A stretch of DNA of 64,000 bases from Phycisphaerales bacterium (GTDB taxonomy: Bacteria > Planctomycetota > Phycisphaerae > Phycisphaerales > UBA1924): positions 124,001 to 188,000 of the forward strand of contig JAJDDK010000005.1 of the NCBI GenBank assembly GCA_029260345.1, in the 5' to 3' direction. Positions 43,849 to 54,490 of the stretch are shown here, piece by piece. The notes beneath the pieces are model-generated. The model saw only the letters and a program-made list of their open reading frames with translations. It was not told the DNA's origin and did no database searches. Position 1 is the first letter of the stretch, and each line of letters starts with the position of its first letter. The position numbers and the translations under genes were made by a program.

Positions 43849-44926
43849 ACAGTGTATTCAGTCCAACCCAGCCGACCGAGTCGCGCACGACCGGGTCGAG
43901 TTTGGAGAGCGGCCGCGCCAGCGGCTTGAGGATGAACCGATGCGTCACCGGCCAGACCGAAGCCAGCGCCGCGGTCTTGCTCTTCTTCACTTTCGTTTTG
44001 GGCGGCGCCGTTTTCGTCGCGGCTTTCGCGGGTTGCGGCTTCGGCTTCGGCGGTCGGGATGGAGCGGGCGGCGCATCGTCGTCGGCAAACGGCGAATCCA
44101 CGACCGCGGGTTTCACGTTCGCTGACGTCTTCGCGACGACCTCATCTTCGTCATCGTCGTCAAGGCTGATCTCGGCGACGCAATCGCGCATATCAATCGC
44201 CGGCGCCTCGTCGGTTTCGGTGATGGACGGCGGCAGGGCATCATCGAGCGCTTCGATCTCATCAGCGGAATGAAAGTCACCCTCGAGCTCATCGAGTTCT
44301 TCTTCGAACGCCGCGGCTTCTGCTTCGATGCGCGCATCCAGTGCCTCAATCGATTGCGGCGCCTCTTCAACCGTTGCTTGCGCCGAATACGTCACTTCAG
44401 GTGTGCTCTTCGCCGGCGATTCGACCGAGGCTGAGGCCTCAATCGAATCATCGTCATCGAAGTCGTCGTCATCGAACTCGACGACGGCGACGGTTTCGCG
44501 CGCATCGCTCGGGCGTGCGGCACGGGCCGCTTCTTCGACCAGTTCATCAACGTCGTCGGCCATCGTCGCAACGGCGGCTTCATCCTCAGCCGTCGGTTCG
44601 TCGTCTGAGTCGATGGAGTCATTCAGGGCTTCGACCGCGCCCACCGCGTCGTCGATCAATTCGTCGACCGGGGCCGCGAGGTCGTCTTCAGCGCTGTTCG
44701 TCTCGGCGTCGGATTCGCGCGTGTGTCCGTTGGCGGCGCCATTGGTCGCGCCATTGGCTGGCGCTTCGTTCTGGTCCTCTGATTCATCCGACTGAATGCC
44801 GCGATCAGCGCGGTCGGCGTCCGAGAGCAGCTCGTCCACGTCGTGCTGCACGTCGTCGGTCTCAACCGAATTGGTGGGTGAATCGTCTTTGGTCATGGAG
44901 AACGCCGGAACCTTCTGCTGGATCAT
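43808..44926 (-). CDS. Acidic, disordered protein with C-terminal membrane anchor
   Basis: A protein of 372 residues starting MIQQKVPAFSM (44926, with GAGG just upstream). About residues 10-285 are dominated by Asp, Glu, Ala, Ser and Thr with runs such as DDDDFDDDD and EEELDELEGD, predicting disorder. A short basic Pro/Lys region follows (PSRPPKPKPQPAKAATKT, then KTKVKKSKTAA). The end contains a single membrane segment (GLNTLFIAVCLWIFLMLR), so the chain would be tail-anchored with its acidic part in the cytoplasm, unless exported. No family is recognised. It is divergent from rsmE and its tail overlaps comEC on the other strand. Confidence 0.7.
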   Translation of the reverse strand: MIQQKVPAFSMTKDDSPTNSVETDDVQHDVDELLSDADRADRGIQSDESEDQNEAPANGATNGAANGHTRESDAETNSAEDDLAAPVDELIDDAVGAVEALNDSIDSDDEPTAEDEAAVATMADDVDELVEEAARAARPSDARETVAVVEFDDDDFDDDDSIEASASVESPAKSTPEVTYSAQATVEEAPQSIEALDARIEAEAAAFEEELDELEGDFHSADEIEALDDALPPSITETDEAPAIDMRDCVAEISLDDDDEDEVVAKTSANVKPAVVDSPFADDDAPPAPSRPPKPKPQPAKAATKTAPPKTKVKKSKTAALASVWPVTHRFILKPLARPLSKLDPVVRDSVGWVGLNTLFIAVCLWIFLMLR

Positions 44927-45015
44927 CGACGCCTCAGCGACCATACTCAACCCGAAGCTGCCGCGTTTTCGGTCGTCTGGCTGTCCGGGTTGGGCTTCTG
45001 CGACTCCAAACCACT

Positions 45016-45720
45016 ATGGCTCGCCATGTTCTCCATATTCCGGACGTTGGGGCGCCGGGGACGCGAATCTCCGTCTCCGGGGATGAAGCCACCCATGCCC
45101 TGCGGGTGAAGCGTCTCCGCGAGGGGGAGGAACTGCTCATCCTCAACGGCGCCGGCGCCTGCGCGACCGCACAGGTCGTGGAAGCGAAGCGCGATCTCGT
45201 ACTCGAGATTCTCGCTGTCGAGCAGGCGCCTCCGCTCGCCCCAGCAATCGATGTGTGGTCCGCCGCCCCGAAGGGACCTCGCCTCGGGGAACTGATTGAC
45301 GGCCTTTCACAGGCCGGCGCCGCGAGCTGGACTCCCTTGCGAAGCAAGCGCGCCAACGTGGACCCGACCGCCGCCAAGCACAAACGCTTGTCCCGCATCG
45401 CCACCGAATCCATGAAGCAAAGCCGGCGCCCGTGGATTCTCCAAATTCACACCCCGGCGGCGTTCGAAGCCGCGCTCGAATCCGAGGCCGACACTCAAAT
45501 AATTCTCGCTGATATGTCCGGCGATGCGTACGCCCCCAGCGCCGCCGCGCGTATTCGCATTCTCATTGGTCCCGAAGGGGGCTGGACGGATGAAGAACGA
45601 ACGGCGGCGAAATCCGCCGGCGCCGCGATTCACCGTTTCGGCCCGCACATCATGCGCGTCGAGCTTGCCGCCGCTGCGGCGTGCGCCATTGCGCTGGATC
45701 ACGAATTGCGATGCCGCTGA
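45016..45720 (+). CDS. rsmE: 16S rRNA (uracil-1498-N3)-methyltransferase
   Basis: A protein of 234 residues starting MARHVLHIPDV at 45016. The N-terminal PUA-like domain holds DEATHALRVKRLREGEEL. The SPOUT methyltransferase has the trefoil-knot end typical of RsmE: ILIGPEGGWTDEE, HRFGPHIMRVELAAAAACAIAL, with IATESMKQSRRPW upstream. It methylates U1498 of 16S rRNA in the small subunit. Length and motif order match the family. No coupling to neighbours is evident; the intergenic region upstream is shared with the divergent acidic-protein gene. Confidence 0.95.
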   Translation: MARHVLHIPDVGAPGTRISVSGDEATHALRVKRLREGEELLILNGAGACATAQVVEAKRDLVLEILAVEQAPPLAPAIDVWSAAPKGPRLGELIDGLSQAGAASWTPLRSKRANVDPTAAKHKRLSRIATESMKQSRRPWILQIHTPAAFEAALESEADTQIILADMSGDAYAPSAAARIRILIGPEGGWTDEERTAAKSAGAAIHRFGPHIMRVELAAAAACAIALDHELRCR

Positions 45721-45811
45721 CTCTCAGTGTGAACTCACCGGTAAACTTTCGGAAGAGATACGGGTGGCGCCGCGCCGGTCATCGGCGTCTCATCAATCGG
45801 AGATTTTTTCT

Positions 45812-46990
45812 ATGCGACGACTCCTTTCCATGACGGCAGCACTCCTCTCGATCGGGTTCATCACGAGCGGCGCGCAAGCGCTGGATGAAGCGCACTACCG
45901 CGAAGCGCGCGAAATGATCGAACAGGCGATCCGGTACCTCCGCACGCAGCAGGACCTCGCCACCGGCGGCTGGGCCGTGCGCGATGAGGGGCCGCAGCTT
46001 CCAGCGATTACAGGGCTTGTGCTCAGCGGCATGTTGATGGAGCCGCAGATTGACGCGCGCGATCCTGACGTCGCGCAGGGACTTGATTTCATCCTGTCGT
46101 TCCGTCAGCCCGACGGCGGCATTTATGACCGCATTCTCGCGTCGTACAACACCTCGATGTGCTTGTCTGCGCTTGCCCGCGCCAATACGGCAGAGAGTGG
46201 CGCCGCGATCACACCCGCGCAGGATTTTCTGCGTTCGTTGCAGTGGAGCGAAGATTCCGCAGACCATGAAGAAACGGGCGACGTCACGCGCGATCATCCC
46301 TTCTACGGCGGCATCGGGTACGGCAGTCATGGCCGGCCGGACAATTCCAACCTGAACATGATGCTTCAGGCGATGCACGATTCGGGGCTGTCATGCGATG
46401 ACCCTGCGTTTCAGCGGGCGCTGGTGTTCCTTCAGCGCACACAGATGCACGAGAGCGTGAACGACATGGATTACGCCAAGGGATCCACGCAAGGCGGGTT
46501 TATTTATGCGACCGGGCCCGAGGCGGATCAGCTTGGCGTTGGCGAGTCCAAAGCGGGCGAGATTGAGGAAGAAACACCGAGCGGCGCGCAGAACTCGCGG
46601 CTTCGCTGCTACGGTTCAATGACCTATGCCGGTTTCAAGAGCTACGTCTACGCGAACCTTGACCGTGAAGATGAGCGCGTGCAGCTTGCGTACGACTGGA
46701 TTCGCAACAACTACACGCTGGAAGAGAATCCCGGCGTCGGCACGCAAGGGTTGTACTACTACTTCGTGACGTTCAGCCGCGCACTGGATGCGTGGGGGTT
46801 GCCGTACATCGAAACGATTTCCGAAGACGGCGGCGAAGCCCGCGACTGGGCGAACGATCTCATCGATCGACTCAGCGAATTGCAGAACGAGGACGGCTCC
46901 TTCAAGAGCGTGAACGACCGCTGGATGGAGAACGATCCCGTGCTGATCACGGCGTATTCGCTGCTCGCGATGCAGCATGCGATTAACTGA
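45812..46990 (+). CDS. Exported prenyltransferase/squalene-cyclase-like repeat protein
   Basis: A protein of 392 residues; the ATG at 45812 begins a signal peptide that ends near GAQALDEA. The body has alpha/alpha-toroid repeats of the squalene-cyclase/prenyltransferase type, with QQDLATGGWAV, FRQPDGGIYD and LQNEDGSFKS each carrying the QxxDGG/DGS-like turn, spaced across the chain. The catalytic DxDD of squalene cyclases is not seen, so a terpene cyclisation role is not supported. Exported proteins of this repeat class are common in planctomycetes and their function is not known. It converges on moxR. Confidence 0.8.
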   Translation: MRRLLSMTAALLSIGFITSGAQALDEAHYREAREMIEQAIRYLRTQQDLATGGWAVRDEGPQLPAITGLVLSGMLMEPQIDARDPDVAQGLDFILSFRQPDGGIYDRILASYNTSMCLSALARANTAESGAAITPAQDFLRSLQWSEDSADHEETGDVTRDHPFYGGIGYGSHGRPDNSNLNMMLQAMHDSGLSCDDPAFQRALVFLQRTQMHESVNDMDYAKGSTQGGFIYATGPEADQLGVGESKAGEIEEETPSGAQNSRLRCYGSMTYAGFKSYVYANLDREDERVQLAYDWIRNNYTLEENPGVGTQGLYYYFVTFSRALDAWGLPYIETISEDGGEARDWANDLIDRLSELQNEDGSFKSVNDRWMENDPVLITAYSLLAMQHAIN

Positions 46991-46999
46991 GAAGTGCGA

Positions 47000-47021
47000 G
47001 CCGTCTCGTCCCCGAGACGGC
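47000..47021. terminator. Hairpin between convergent genes (first of two)
   Basis: GCCGTCTCG (47000-47008) pairs with CGAGACGGC (47013-47021) around a 4-base loop. It lies just after the plus-strand exported protein and could also serve the convergent moxR transcript. There is no clean T-tract. Confidence 0.5.
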
Positions 47022-47046
47022 CGACGTCGAAACAATTTTACGTTGA

Positions 47047-47066
47047 CCGGGCCGGGGACGGCCCGG
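47047..47066. terminator. Hairpin between convergent genes (second of two)
   Basis: CCGGGCC (47047-47053) pairs with GGCCCGG (47060-47066) around a 6-base loop, six bases before the moxR stop codon on the opposite strand. Together with the preceding hairpin it fills the short convergent gap. Confidence 0.45.
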
Positions 47067-47071
47067 CTCGC

Positions 47072-48084
<1,013 letters not shown>

Positions 48085-48088
<4 letters not shown>

Positions 48089-49719
48089 GGGGAGAGTTTA
48101 GTCAACGCGGGGTGAGTCGAATCCGACCACTTGATCCACTGAGCCGGATCGAGCTGTTGATCGATGTAGTGCGTTTCGTATGGAAGGAGCCCCCAAGGCC
48201 ACCCATACGGGCCTGGCATTTGGTCGTCCGGCGTGTTGAGGAAGAACGGCATCTCCAGTTTCATCTCCGCGAAGACGTCGTCGTAAGCGCCGGGGAAATC
48301 GAGATCGGAAAGGTCGGTTCGTTTGTAAATGTAGGTTGAATTGTCGCGTTCATTGATCAGCAGTCCTGGCGCGAGTTCAAGCTCATCGAGTGAAACGGGC
48401 CATGAACCGGTCTTGGCGTGATGCAGCTCAAGTGCGATCATGATTCGAAGCAGGTCAAGCGCTTCATCCGTTCGAAAAGTATGGTCGAGCAAGTAGTCCA
48501 GCGTTGTTTCTTGGTAACGCATTCCTGTCGAATCGTCGCGGTCTTCACCTTGCGCGGCGCGGATTAGGTGCACACTGAACTCCGGGAATACGGAGCGATC
48601 AAACTGACGGCGATCCTCAGAGCTGAGAGCCGCGAATTTGGTGAAGTGGTCAAAGAATTCGTTGACGCGGCGGATTGCTTCCTCCTGGTGTGCGATATCG
48701 AATCCAATGAAAACATTGCGAAGCCTGTCAAGGGTGGATGGGTTCCATGAGATGCTGAGCCCCGACCGGTTCATGACACCCCGGTCCTCGGCCCAGATGA
48801 CAGGCACGCCGTCACTGGAATAGTGCCACTGCGTGAGAGCGACGTGTTGGACACGCATGCCCTCGATCCAGCGTGCGTAGGGCGCATTTGGAAATGGATA
48901 CTGGTCAAGAAGCAATTCGAGCCGCAGGCACACCTCCGGCGGGACATCAAAGGTGTGCAGGACACCCGCCCAATCAAAGACCAGAGCATCGATTTCACTT
49001 GTGCCGAGAGTCCAATCATTGGGCAGTGGGCTTTGCGTGTGCTGCCGCGCCTTGAGAAGCATCGCTTCGGTGAGTTGAAGGGAACGATCCCAGTCTCCCG
49101 CATTCGCGGCGGCGATGATCGCCGTGCTCATCGCGTGCCCGCGCATCAGCGAAGTCCAACGAAATCGCGGCACGCTCCTCAATGGGTGAAGCAGTTGCGG
49201 GTCGGCTTGAAAGCCTGCTCCTTCAATGAATTCACGATCGAACGGCACAACCAGCGCCGGCATATGGGCCGCTTCAATCATGAGATCAATGGATGGGCGC
49301 AAAGCCTCGACGACCTGCACAGAGCGCGCCAAGCGCGGTTCATTCCAGTTCGCCGCGTTCACGAATGCGAGACCCTCCATACCGAAATTCAGATACGAGG
49401 AGACGTGGCCATCGCGATATCCGGCAAATCCCAAAGTGGTGACAATCTCTTTGTGTCGCTCGAAGGCCGCGAGATAGAGCGGCAGCGCGTCTTCACCCTC
49501 GGCGCGGTATTGCTGAAGCAGTTCGTTGAGTTCGAGAATGTACGACTCATCCGGCGCTGGCACAGCCCAGAAGAGCGACCACATTCGACGTCCCGGCCAA
49601 ATGGTCAGTGCGATCGCGAGGACCACGACAATCTTCCAACGATGCCGCCACCAGCGCGGCGTGCGAATCTGCGGCGAAATCGGTGTGCTCTCGTGTTTGC
49701 CTGAAGACGCATCGGGCAT
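48085..49719 (-). CDS. Membrane-anchored protein of unknown function
   Basis: A protein of 544 residues. One membrane segment lies near the N-terminus (about 29-46, WKIVVVLAIALTIW), and the rest is a long, mostly helical soluble domain without recognised motifs. The C-terminal part, LRIMIALELHHAKTGSWPVSLDELE then YIYKRTD, is a pattern common in uncharacterised planctomycete proteins (helix, GxWPxSLxEL, short beta unit). It is coupled to moxR by a 4-base overlap, so it may be a client or partner of that ATPase. Downstream of its start region lies a repeat block. Confidence 0.65.
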
Positions 49720-50052
49720 TGATGCATTCTTAGCGGGTCAGGCGTAGTCGGGGCAAGGACGCCTCCCCTCCCGCCTTGCGGGAGGGGGTAGGGGGAGGGC
49801 TCTCAAACCCTTCTCCCCTCCGGGAGAAGGTGGCATCGCGCAGCGATGACGGATGAGGGGTTCCGCGCATTTTCGAAGGCGCCGTGGTCTTGACTCTCCT
49901 CAGTCAAGGCCACGCGTGCAGTGAAATTGGAGCGGTCATCGTGGCCTTGTCCGAGGACGGACAAGACCACGGCACCATAGTTTTCTACGCACAACGCCCT
50001 CACCCGACCTCGCTGCGCTCAGCCATTCTCTCCCAAGGAGAGAGGGACTCAA
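49720..50052. repeat. Intergenic repeat block with inverted composite repeat, copy 3
   Basis: This 333-base gap is nearly all repeat. A left end of the 153 bp repeat lies at 49762-49801. The composite follows at 49808-50046, reading B, core, A, which is the opposite orientation to copies 1 and 2. The core at 49878-49976 (99 bases) begins GGCGCCGTGGTCTTGAC and ends CAAGACCACGGCACC, with matching inner arms CAAGGCCACG and CGTGGCCTTG. The joint TACGCACAACG corresponds to the GTTGTGCGAAC joint of the other copies. No gene is seen. Confidence 0.85.
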
Positions 50053-51447
50053 TCAATCCAAACCCAGCGCATCCACCATCACGCGATGCAGATCCGTGTG
50101 ATGCCCGTGCGCCGGAAGTTGTTCGCTGCCCGGGCCGATGGCGGTGGCGATGACGAGATCCGTTGTGTGATCCGGTCCGGCGAAGGCGACGCCGAGGTGA
50201 TTCGCCATCACACTTCCCATGACACTGGTGAGGCCGCTGGCCATGCGGAATGGGTCCGCTTGATCACCAAACAGCGCGCCTCGCAGGAATCGCACATCAC
50301 TCTCAGTGAGTTCAACGCCGCTGGCTTCCTGCATGAGCCAAGCAAGTTGCTCCGCCGTGCGGTCGGATTCCGGCATGGCGCGAAACTCGTTGCGAATCCA
50401 TTTGAATGAATGTTGTGAGCCCAGAAGGAGGTGCAACTGCTCCGTGCCTTTGGGGCCGTTGGTGAGAATGCCGGGATTGGCGCCGGCGTGATCGGTGGTG
50501 ACGATCAGCAAGGTGTCATCGCGCGACTGCGCAAACTCGATGAGAACACCGAGACCTTCTTCGAAGTCGAGGAGATCGTGAACAAGGCTCGCGGCATCGT
50601 TGGCGTGTGAAGCCTCGTCGGTGTTTTCGTTTTCAAAGACCAGACAAAAACCGTTCGGCGAATCGGCGAGGCGTTCCAGCGCCAACCGCGCGGCTTCGCG
50701 CTGAGTCAAATCATCAGGCGTTCGGTCCAGCGCATGCGGGAGGTAACCATCATCCAGCAGCGCCACCATCGGGCGGTCCAGGCTTGTCGTTGCGGCTTTG
50801 CGCGCTTCGCTTGCGGCGCTCACACACATCACGCCGCGCCGCTGCCATTCCGGGAGGTCGACATACTTGGCGCCGCCACCGATGCCGAGATCAAGCCCGC
50901 GGTCCAGCAGTTGCGTCGCCATGAGCGGCTGCTCACCGCGGCTCAATGCGTTGCACATGAACGCCGCCGGCGTCGCGTCAGTCAGGGATGCAGTCGTGAC
51001 AAGGCCAACGCGCCGTCCTGATGCCTTGGCGCGCACAAAGAGCGGCGTCGGCGTGCGCCCGTCGGGCGTCGTGCAGATCGCGCTATTGTTCACGCGTTCA
51101 CCGATGGACCATGCCGTCGCCGCTGCGGCTGAATCGGTGCGCACACCAACGGCGGGCACTGTCGAAACCAGCGCCGTGCGGGTGCCGGGCTCATTCATGA
51201 GCGCAAGCCAGCGGCTGCCAACGCCGTCGCGCTCACGCCGCGCCAGGTCCATGATGGAAATCGCGCCGGTGCTGACGCCATCGGGTACGGCGATGATGAG
51301 ATTCTTGGCGCGCCCGCGTTGTGGCGACCGTTTCACGTGCTGGGCTGCCGCGACCGGAGGAATCAGCGCGGCGCCGACCGCAACACTGGCGACTCCAAGA
51401 AAACTTCGCCGGTCCATCGCATTCGGTTGTCTGCTCTCCGGATGCAT
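50053..51447 (-). CDS. Tat-exported alkaline phosphatase
   Basis: A protein of 464 residues when started at 51447, where GAGG lies 9 bases upstream; an internal MDRRSF start is also possible. The leader has a twin-arginine motif (MDRRSFLGVASVAVGAALIP). Alkaline-phosphatase residues are visible: VRTDSAAAATAW with the nucleophilic serine, ENTDEASHANDA with metal ligands, TTDHAGANPG, and HHTDL near the end. It would hydrolyse phosphomonoesters in the periplasm or outside using zinc and magnesium. The next gene upstream is an outer-membrane barrel protein 27 bases away. Confidence 0.9.
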   Translation of the reverse strand: MHPESRQPNAMDRRSFLGVASVAVGAALIPPVAAAQHVKRSPQRGRAKNLIIAVPDGVSTGAISIMDLARRERDGVGSRWLALMNEPGTRTALVSTVPAVGVRTDSAAAATAWSIGERVNNSAICTTPDGRTPTPLFVRAKASGRRVGLVTTASLTDATPAAFMCNALSRGEQPLMATQLLDRGLDLGIGGGAKYVDLPEWQRRGVMCVSAASEARKAATTSLDRPMVALLDDGYLPHALDRTPDDLTQREAARLALERLADSPNGFCLVFENENTDEASHANDAASLVHDLLDFEEGLGVLIEFAQSRDDTLLIVTTDHAGANPGILTNGPKGTEQLHLLLGSQHSFKWIRNEFRAMPESDRTAEQLAWLMQEASGVELTESDVRFLRGALFGDQADPFRMASGLTSVMGSVMANHLGVAFAGPDHTTDLVIATAIGPGSEQLPAHGHHTDLHRVMVDALGLD

Positions 51448-51474
51448 CCCCATCAACCTCGTCCATTCGACCCG

Positions 51475-52413
51475 TCAGAACGTGAATCTCAATCGCGCCG
51501 CGATGTACGGCGCCGGATCCGCGTTGTCATCGAACTGCGTGTCTCCGCTCGAGTCCAGCAGTTCGTATTTTTGATACACGGCGCCGCCGACTTCCAGCAG
51601 CGCTTCGAAATTCGGGCGCGGCCGCCACGCCAGTTCGACGCCAAGCAGCACGCTGTCGTCGCGCAACACGCCGCCGGGAAGGACGGATGTCGCATCATCG
51701 GTTAGGCGATACTCGCGCGGCTCCCACCGCGCCTTGAACGTCAGGAACCAATCTTCCGTAATTGTGCCCTGCACGTTCACGCCAACACGTTCGGAATAGA
51801 TGAGGATTGTGTCGCTGACCTTCCACGTGATGGCGGGAAGAGGGATGATCCAGAAACTGTCGTCGAATCGGGCGAACACCGCCGCGCCAAAGCCCCAACT
51901 GAACGTCGGCGTCTCCTGCCTGCGGAACGATGCGAACACACCGCCGATGAATGACTCGCCGACGTCAGCGCCGGCTTCCGCGGCGTATTCAATGCGGCCG
52001 CCAATGCGCCATGCCCATTTCCCCGGACCTTTCCATGTGAACGCGGGTAGGAGCTGAGCTCCGATCAGTGTGTTGAACGGATCGCCGCCGCCAAGCGCGC
52101 CGGCTGACGAGATATCCGGGAAGGAGTATTCATTGATGAACTCGAGATTGAACTCCCAACGTTCACTGATGGGCGTGGAGAGACCGAGCTTCCACCCGGC
52201 GCGCCTCATGCCGACTTCGCCGCCACCGTCGAGGTCGGACTTGGCGCCGAAGTACACGTATGGCTCAAGATTGAGGTTGAGCGACGACGCGGTGGGAGAT
52301 GAAATGATGTCCGCTTCAGCTTCGAAGATGGGATCAGTTTCGGGCTCAGTCGTTTGAGCCACGCACAACGTGGGCAGCATCACGAGCGTCGCGGCGGGCA
52401 GCAGGTGTCTCAT
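51475..52413 (-). CDS. Putative outer-membrane beta-barrel protein
   Basis: A protein of 312 residues with a signal peptide (cleavage near CVAQTT). Alternating hydrophobic/polar strands run through it, with aromatic girdles (YVYFGAKSD, RWEFNLEFINEYSF, WGFGAAVFARFDDSFWI, YQKYELL) and the terminal APYIAARLRFTF ending in phenylalanine as expected for BAM-assembled barrels. It resembles the DUF6268-type barrels seen in planctomycetes, a cautious match. The gene overlaps no neighbour but lies in the same direction as alkaline phosphatase and the vWA protein, so a shared transcript is plausible. Confidence 0.75.
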   Translation of the reverse strand: MRHLLPAATLVMLPTLCVAQTTEPETDPIFEAEADIISSPTASSLNLNLEPYVYFGAKSDLDGGGEVGMRRAGWKLGLSTPISERWEFNLEFINEYSFPDISSAGALGGGDPFNTLIGAQLLPAFTWKGPGKWAWRIGGRIEYAAEAGADVGESFIGGVFASFRRQETPTFSWGFGAAVFARFDDSFWIIPLPAITWKVSDTILIYSERVGVNVQGTITEDWFLTFKARWEPREYRLTDDATSVLPGGVLRDDSVLLGVELAWRPRPNFEALLEVGGAVYQKYELLDSSGDTQFDDNADPAPYIAARLRFTF

Positions 52414-52431
52414 GCTGCGGACGGTAGAGCA

Positions 52432-54426
52432 TCACACGCGCATTCGCCATGCGTAGAGCAGCCATTCAATCGTCAGGATGCCGAGGCCCGCAAGGACAAA
52501 CCACCGCCAAACCTCCAGCGGCGCCCCGGCGCCGAGCGAGTCCGATGAAAGCGTCTCCCCGGCGACACGCACCGTGTCCCGCGTTGCGATTTGGCTTTCC
52601 CCTTCATTCAAGAGGTTGACAGGCGTCACACGGTCTTCCGACACCACGCCCGTCAGCCGGTACACGCCCGCTCGGTCAAAGGCGCCGAGATTCACCGTGG
52701 TCGCGCCCGGCGGGGCGTCGTGTGAGAACGCGCGCGGCCCAGTCACGTTGATCGTGGAAGCGCCGGGCGCCGGGCGCACTGTGATGGGCTCATTGGTCGT
52801 AAAGAGTTGTCCGGTTGTTTCACCGATGAGCCGCGTGAGTTGCTCGATCGCGTTGGTGAGAAACACAACGAAGCTGACCTGCACGGGCCAATTGCTTTGG
52901 GAGAGTTCGAACGCGACGACCAGGCGATCCACGCCGCGATCGCGGATGAGCGCGATGAGCGCGCCATCGGCGCCGGCGGCGAGTTCAGTGGGGACGATGC
53001 TTCCGGTTGGATCATCGGGCAATGCGAGCCGCGCGGCTTGTGCGACGGCGACGGCGTCCAGATTGACTTGGCGCAGGATCGGGTGCGATCGCCGCCATGA
53101 GGCGAAGCCGGCGCCGCTTTGTGCATCGCGCGGCACGAAGCGCAGTCCCGGAATTGGTGCGGCGCCACCAAATTGAATCGACGGAATCCGCGGCAGCCAC
53201 GCGACACTGGCGCCGTCGATGATGATGAGATCGAAGAGATCGAGCGCGCTCGGTGTAGATTCCAGCCGGTTGAAGGCGCCGGTGTCGAGCGTCTCGATGA
53301 CCGTCGACCCAATGGCGCCAACGGCGCCGACGAGCAAATCGCGGGTCAGCCGCTGCGCATCATTCATGACCGGTGGCGACACGATCAGTACGCGCGGCGG
53401 GATCGCCGGGTCGAGCCGCACGGCCGCGGTGTTGTCGCTGGCCAGCGCATCGCGCTGCGCGATGGAAACTGTCGCGAGTTGCATCTCGCCGGTGGGCGCT
53501 TCGCGCAATTCAAACGTGACTGCGGCGACGCCCGGCCCGGTTTCAGTCGCGCCCGGTGCGAAGACTTCGCGGCTTTCCACCGGCGCATCGTCGAGGCGCA
53601 ATGTGAGGGCGGTGTCGATGGGCGACGTTGAGGCATTGATCACGCGCGCGAAAATGCGGACAAGCGAGTTGTCGTCAAGATCACGGCGGGCGGCGAGAGC
53701 GGTGACGCCGAGGTTGAACTTGTCGGCGCCCGGCGCCGGACCGACGCGCACAAATCTGAGTCCTGCACTGCCAAGGGAGACGGCGCTGACGTCGCCGTAC
53801 GCGCCATCGCCAACGAGCGTGACGCGCGTCGAGACATCTTCGGCTCGCCCCTGCATCACAAGGGCTTGCGCCAGTTTGAGCGCGCTTGCGAGATCGGAGG
53901 GTTGATCGGTCGGCTGTACCTGATCGATGGCGCGTCGAAGTTCGGCGCGTGAGGAGGTGAAACCGGTCAACGTACGAGGCGCCGCGCTGAAGGTGATGAT
54001 CGCCGCTTCCGTGCGCCGGCCAGACGCGGTGACGCCATCATCGAGACGGTCGATGAATTCCAGAGCGATAGCTTTGGCTTCGTCAAGACGGGAACGGTTA
54101 TCGGCGCTATCACGTGCGCTCATGGATGCGGAGGCATCAATGAGAATGATTTGTCGTGCCGCGGCGGGGCCCTGCGCATCGACGGCGGGCCTTGCCAAAG
54201 CCAGACAGAACGCCGCGAGCGCGAGCAATTGCAGCAGCAGCAAGAACGACCAGCGCAACCAGCGAAACGGTGCATTGACTTGAAGGTCGCGCACCGCGCG
54301 CTCCCACAAGAGTGTGGAGCTGACGCGCACCGGCCGCCGGCGCAACTTCAGAAAGTACAGCAGCAAAAGCAGCGGCGTCGCAATCGACGCGGCGACAATG
54401 CCCGCGATGGGGGTCAGGAACGTCAC
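52432..54426 (-). CDS. BatA-like membrane protein with von Willebrand A domain
   Basis: A protein of 664 residues with a GTG start. The N-terminal aerotolerance/BatA region has two membrane segments (about 8-26 and 58-78) around the basic linker LKLRRRPVRVSSTLLWERA. The vWA domain starts with QIILIDASASMS, a complete DxSxS metal site, followed by later threonine and aspartate residues (TDQPSDLASAL). A long beta-rich region and a final membrane segment (about 640-658, FVLAGLGILTIEWLLYAW) follow. Such proteins normally work with MoxR ATPases, and one is at 47072. The partner DUF58 gene was not found in the window. Confidence 0.88.
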   Translation of the reverse strand: MTFLTPIAGIVAASIATPLLLLLYFLKLRRRPVRVSSTLLWERAVRDLQVNAPFRWLRWSFLLLLQLLALAAFCLALARPAVDAQGPAAARQIILIDASASMSARDSADNRSRLDEAKAIALEFIDRLDDGVTASGRRTEAAIITFSAAPRTLTGFTSSRAELRRAIDQVQPTDQPSDLASALKLAQALVMQGRAEDVSTRVTLVGDGAYGDVSAVSLGSAGLRFVRVGPAPGADKFNLGVTALAARRDLDDNSLVRIFARVINASTSPIDTALTLRLDDAPVESREVFAPGATETGPGVAAVTFELREAPTGEMQLATVSIAQRDALASDNTAAVRLDPAIPPRVLIVSPPVMNDAQRLTRDLLVGAVGAIGSTVIETLDTGAFNRLESTPSALDLFDLIIIDGASVAWLPRIPSIQFGGAAPIPGLRFVPRDAQSGAGFASWRRSHPILRQVNLDAVAVAQAARLALPDDPTGSIVPTELAAGADGALIALIRDRGVDRLVVAFELSQSNWPVQVSFVVFLTNAIEQLTRLIGETTGQLFTTNEPITVRPAPGASTINVTGPRAFSHDAPPGATTVNLGAFDRAGVYRLTGVVSEDRVTPVNLLNEGESQIATRDTVRVAGETLSSDSLGAGAPLEVWRWFVLAGLGILTIEWLLYAWRMRV

Positions 54427-54490
54427 GCGTGCATTCTGATCGCTTTCGGGCGGGCGTGCGCGATGCTGGGCTCACCCTTCGTCGGGCGAT

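Noticed and set aside
45812-46990. Squalene-hopene cyclase assignment
   Set aside because: The protein has a signal peptide, is only 392 residues long and lacks the DxDD catalytic motif, so only the repeat fold is supported.
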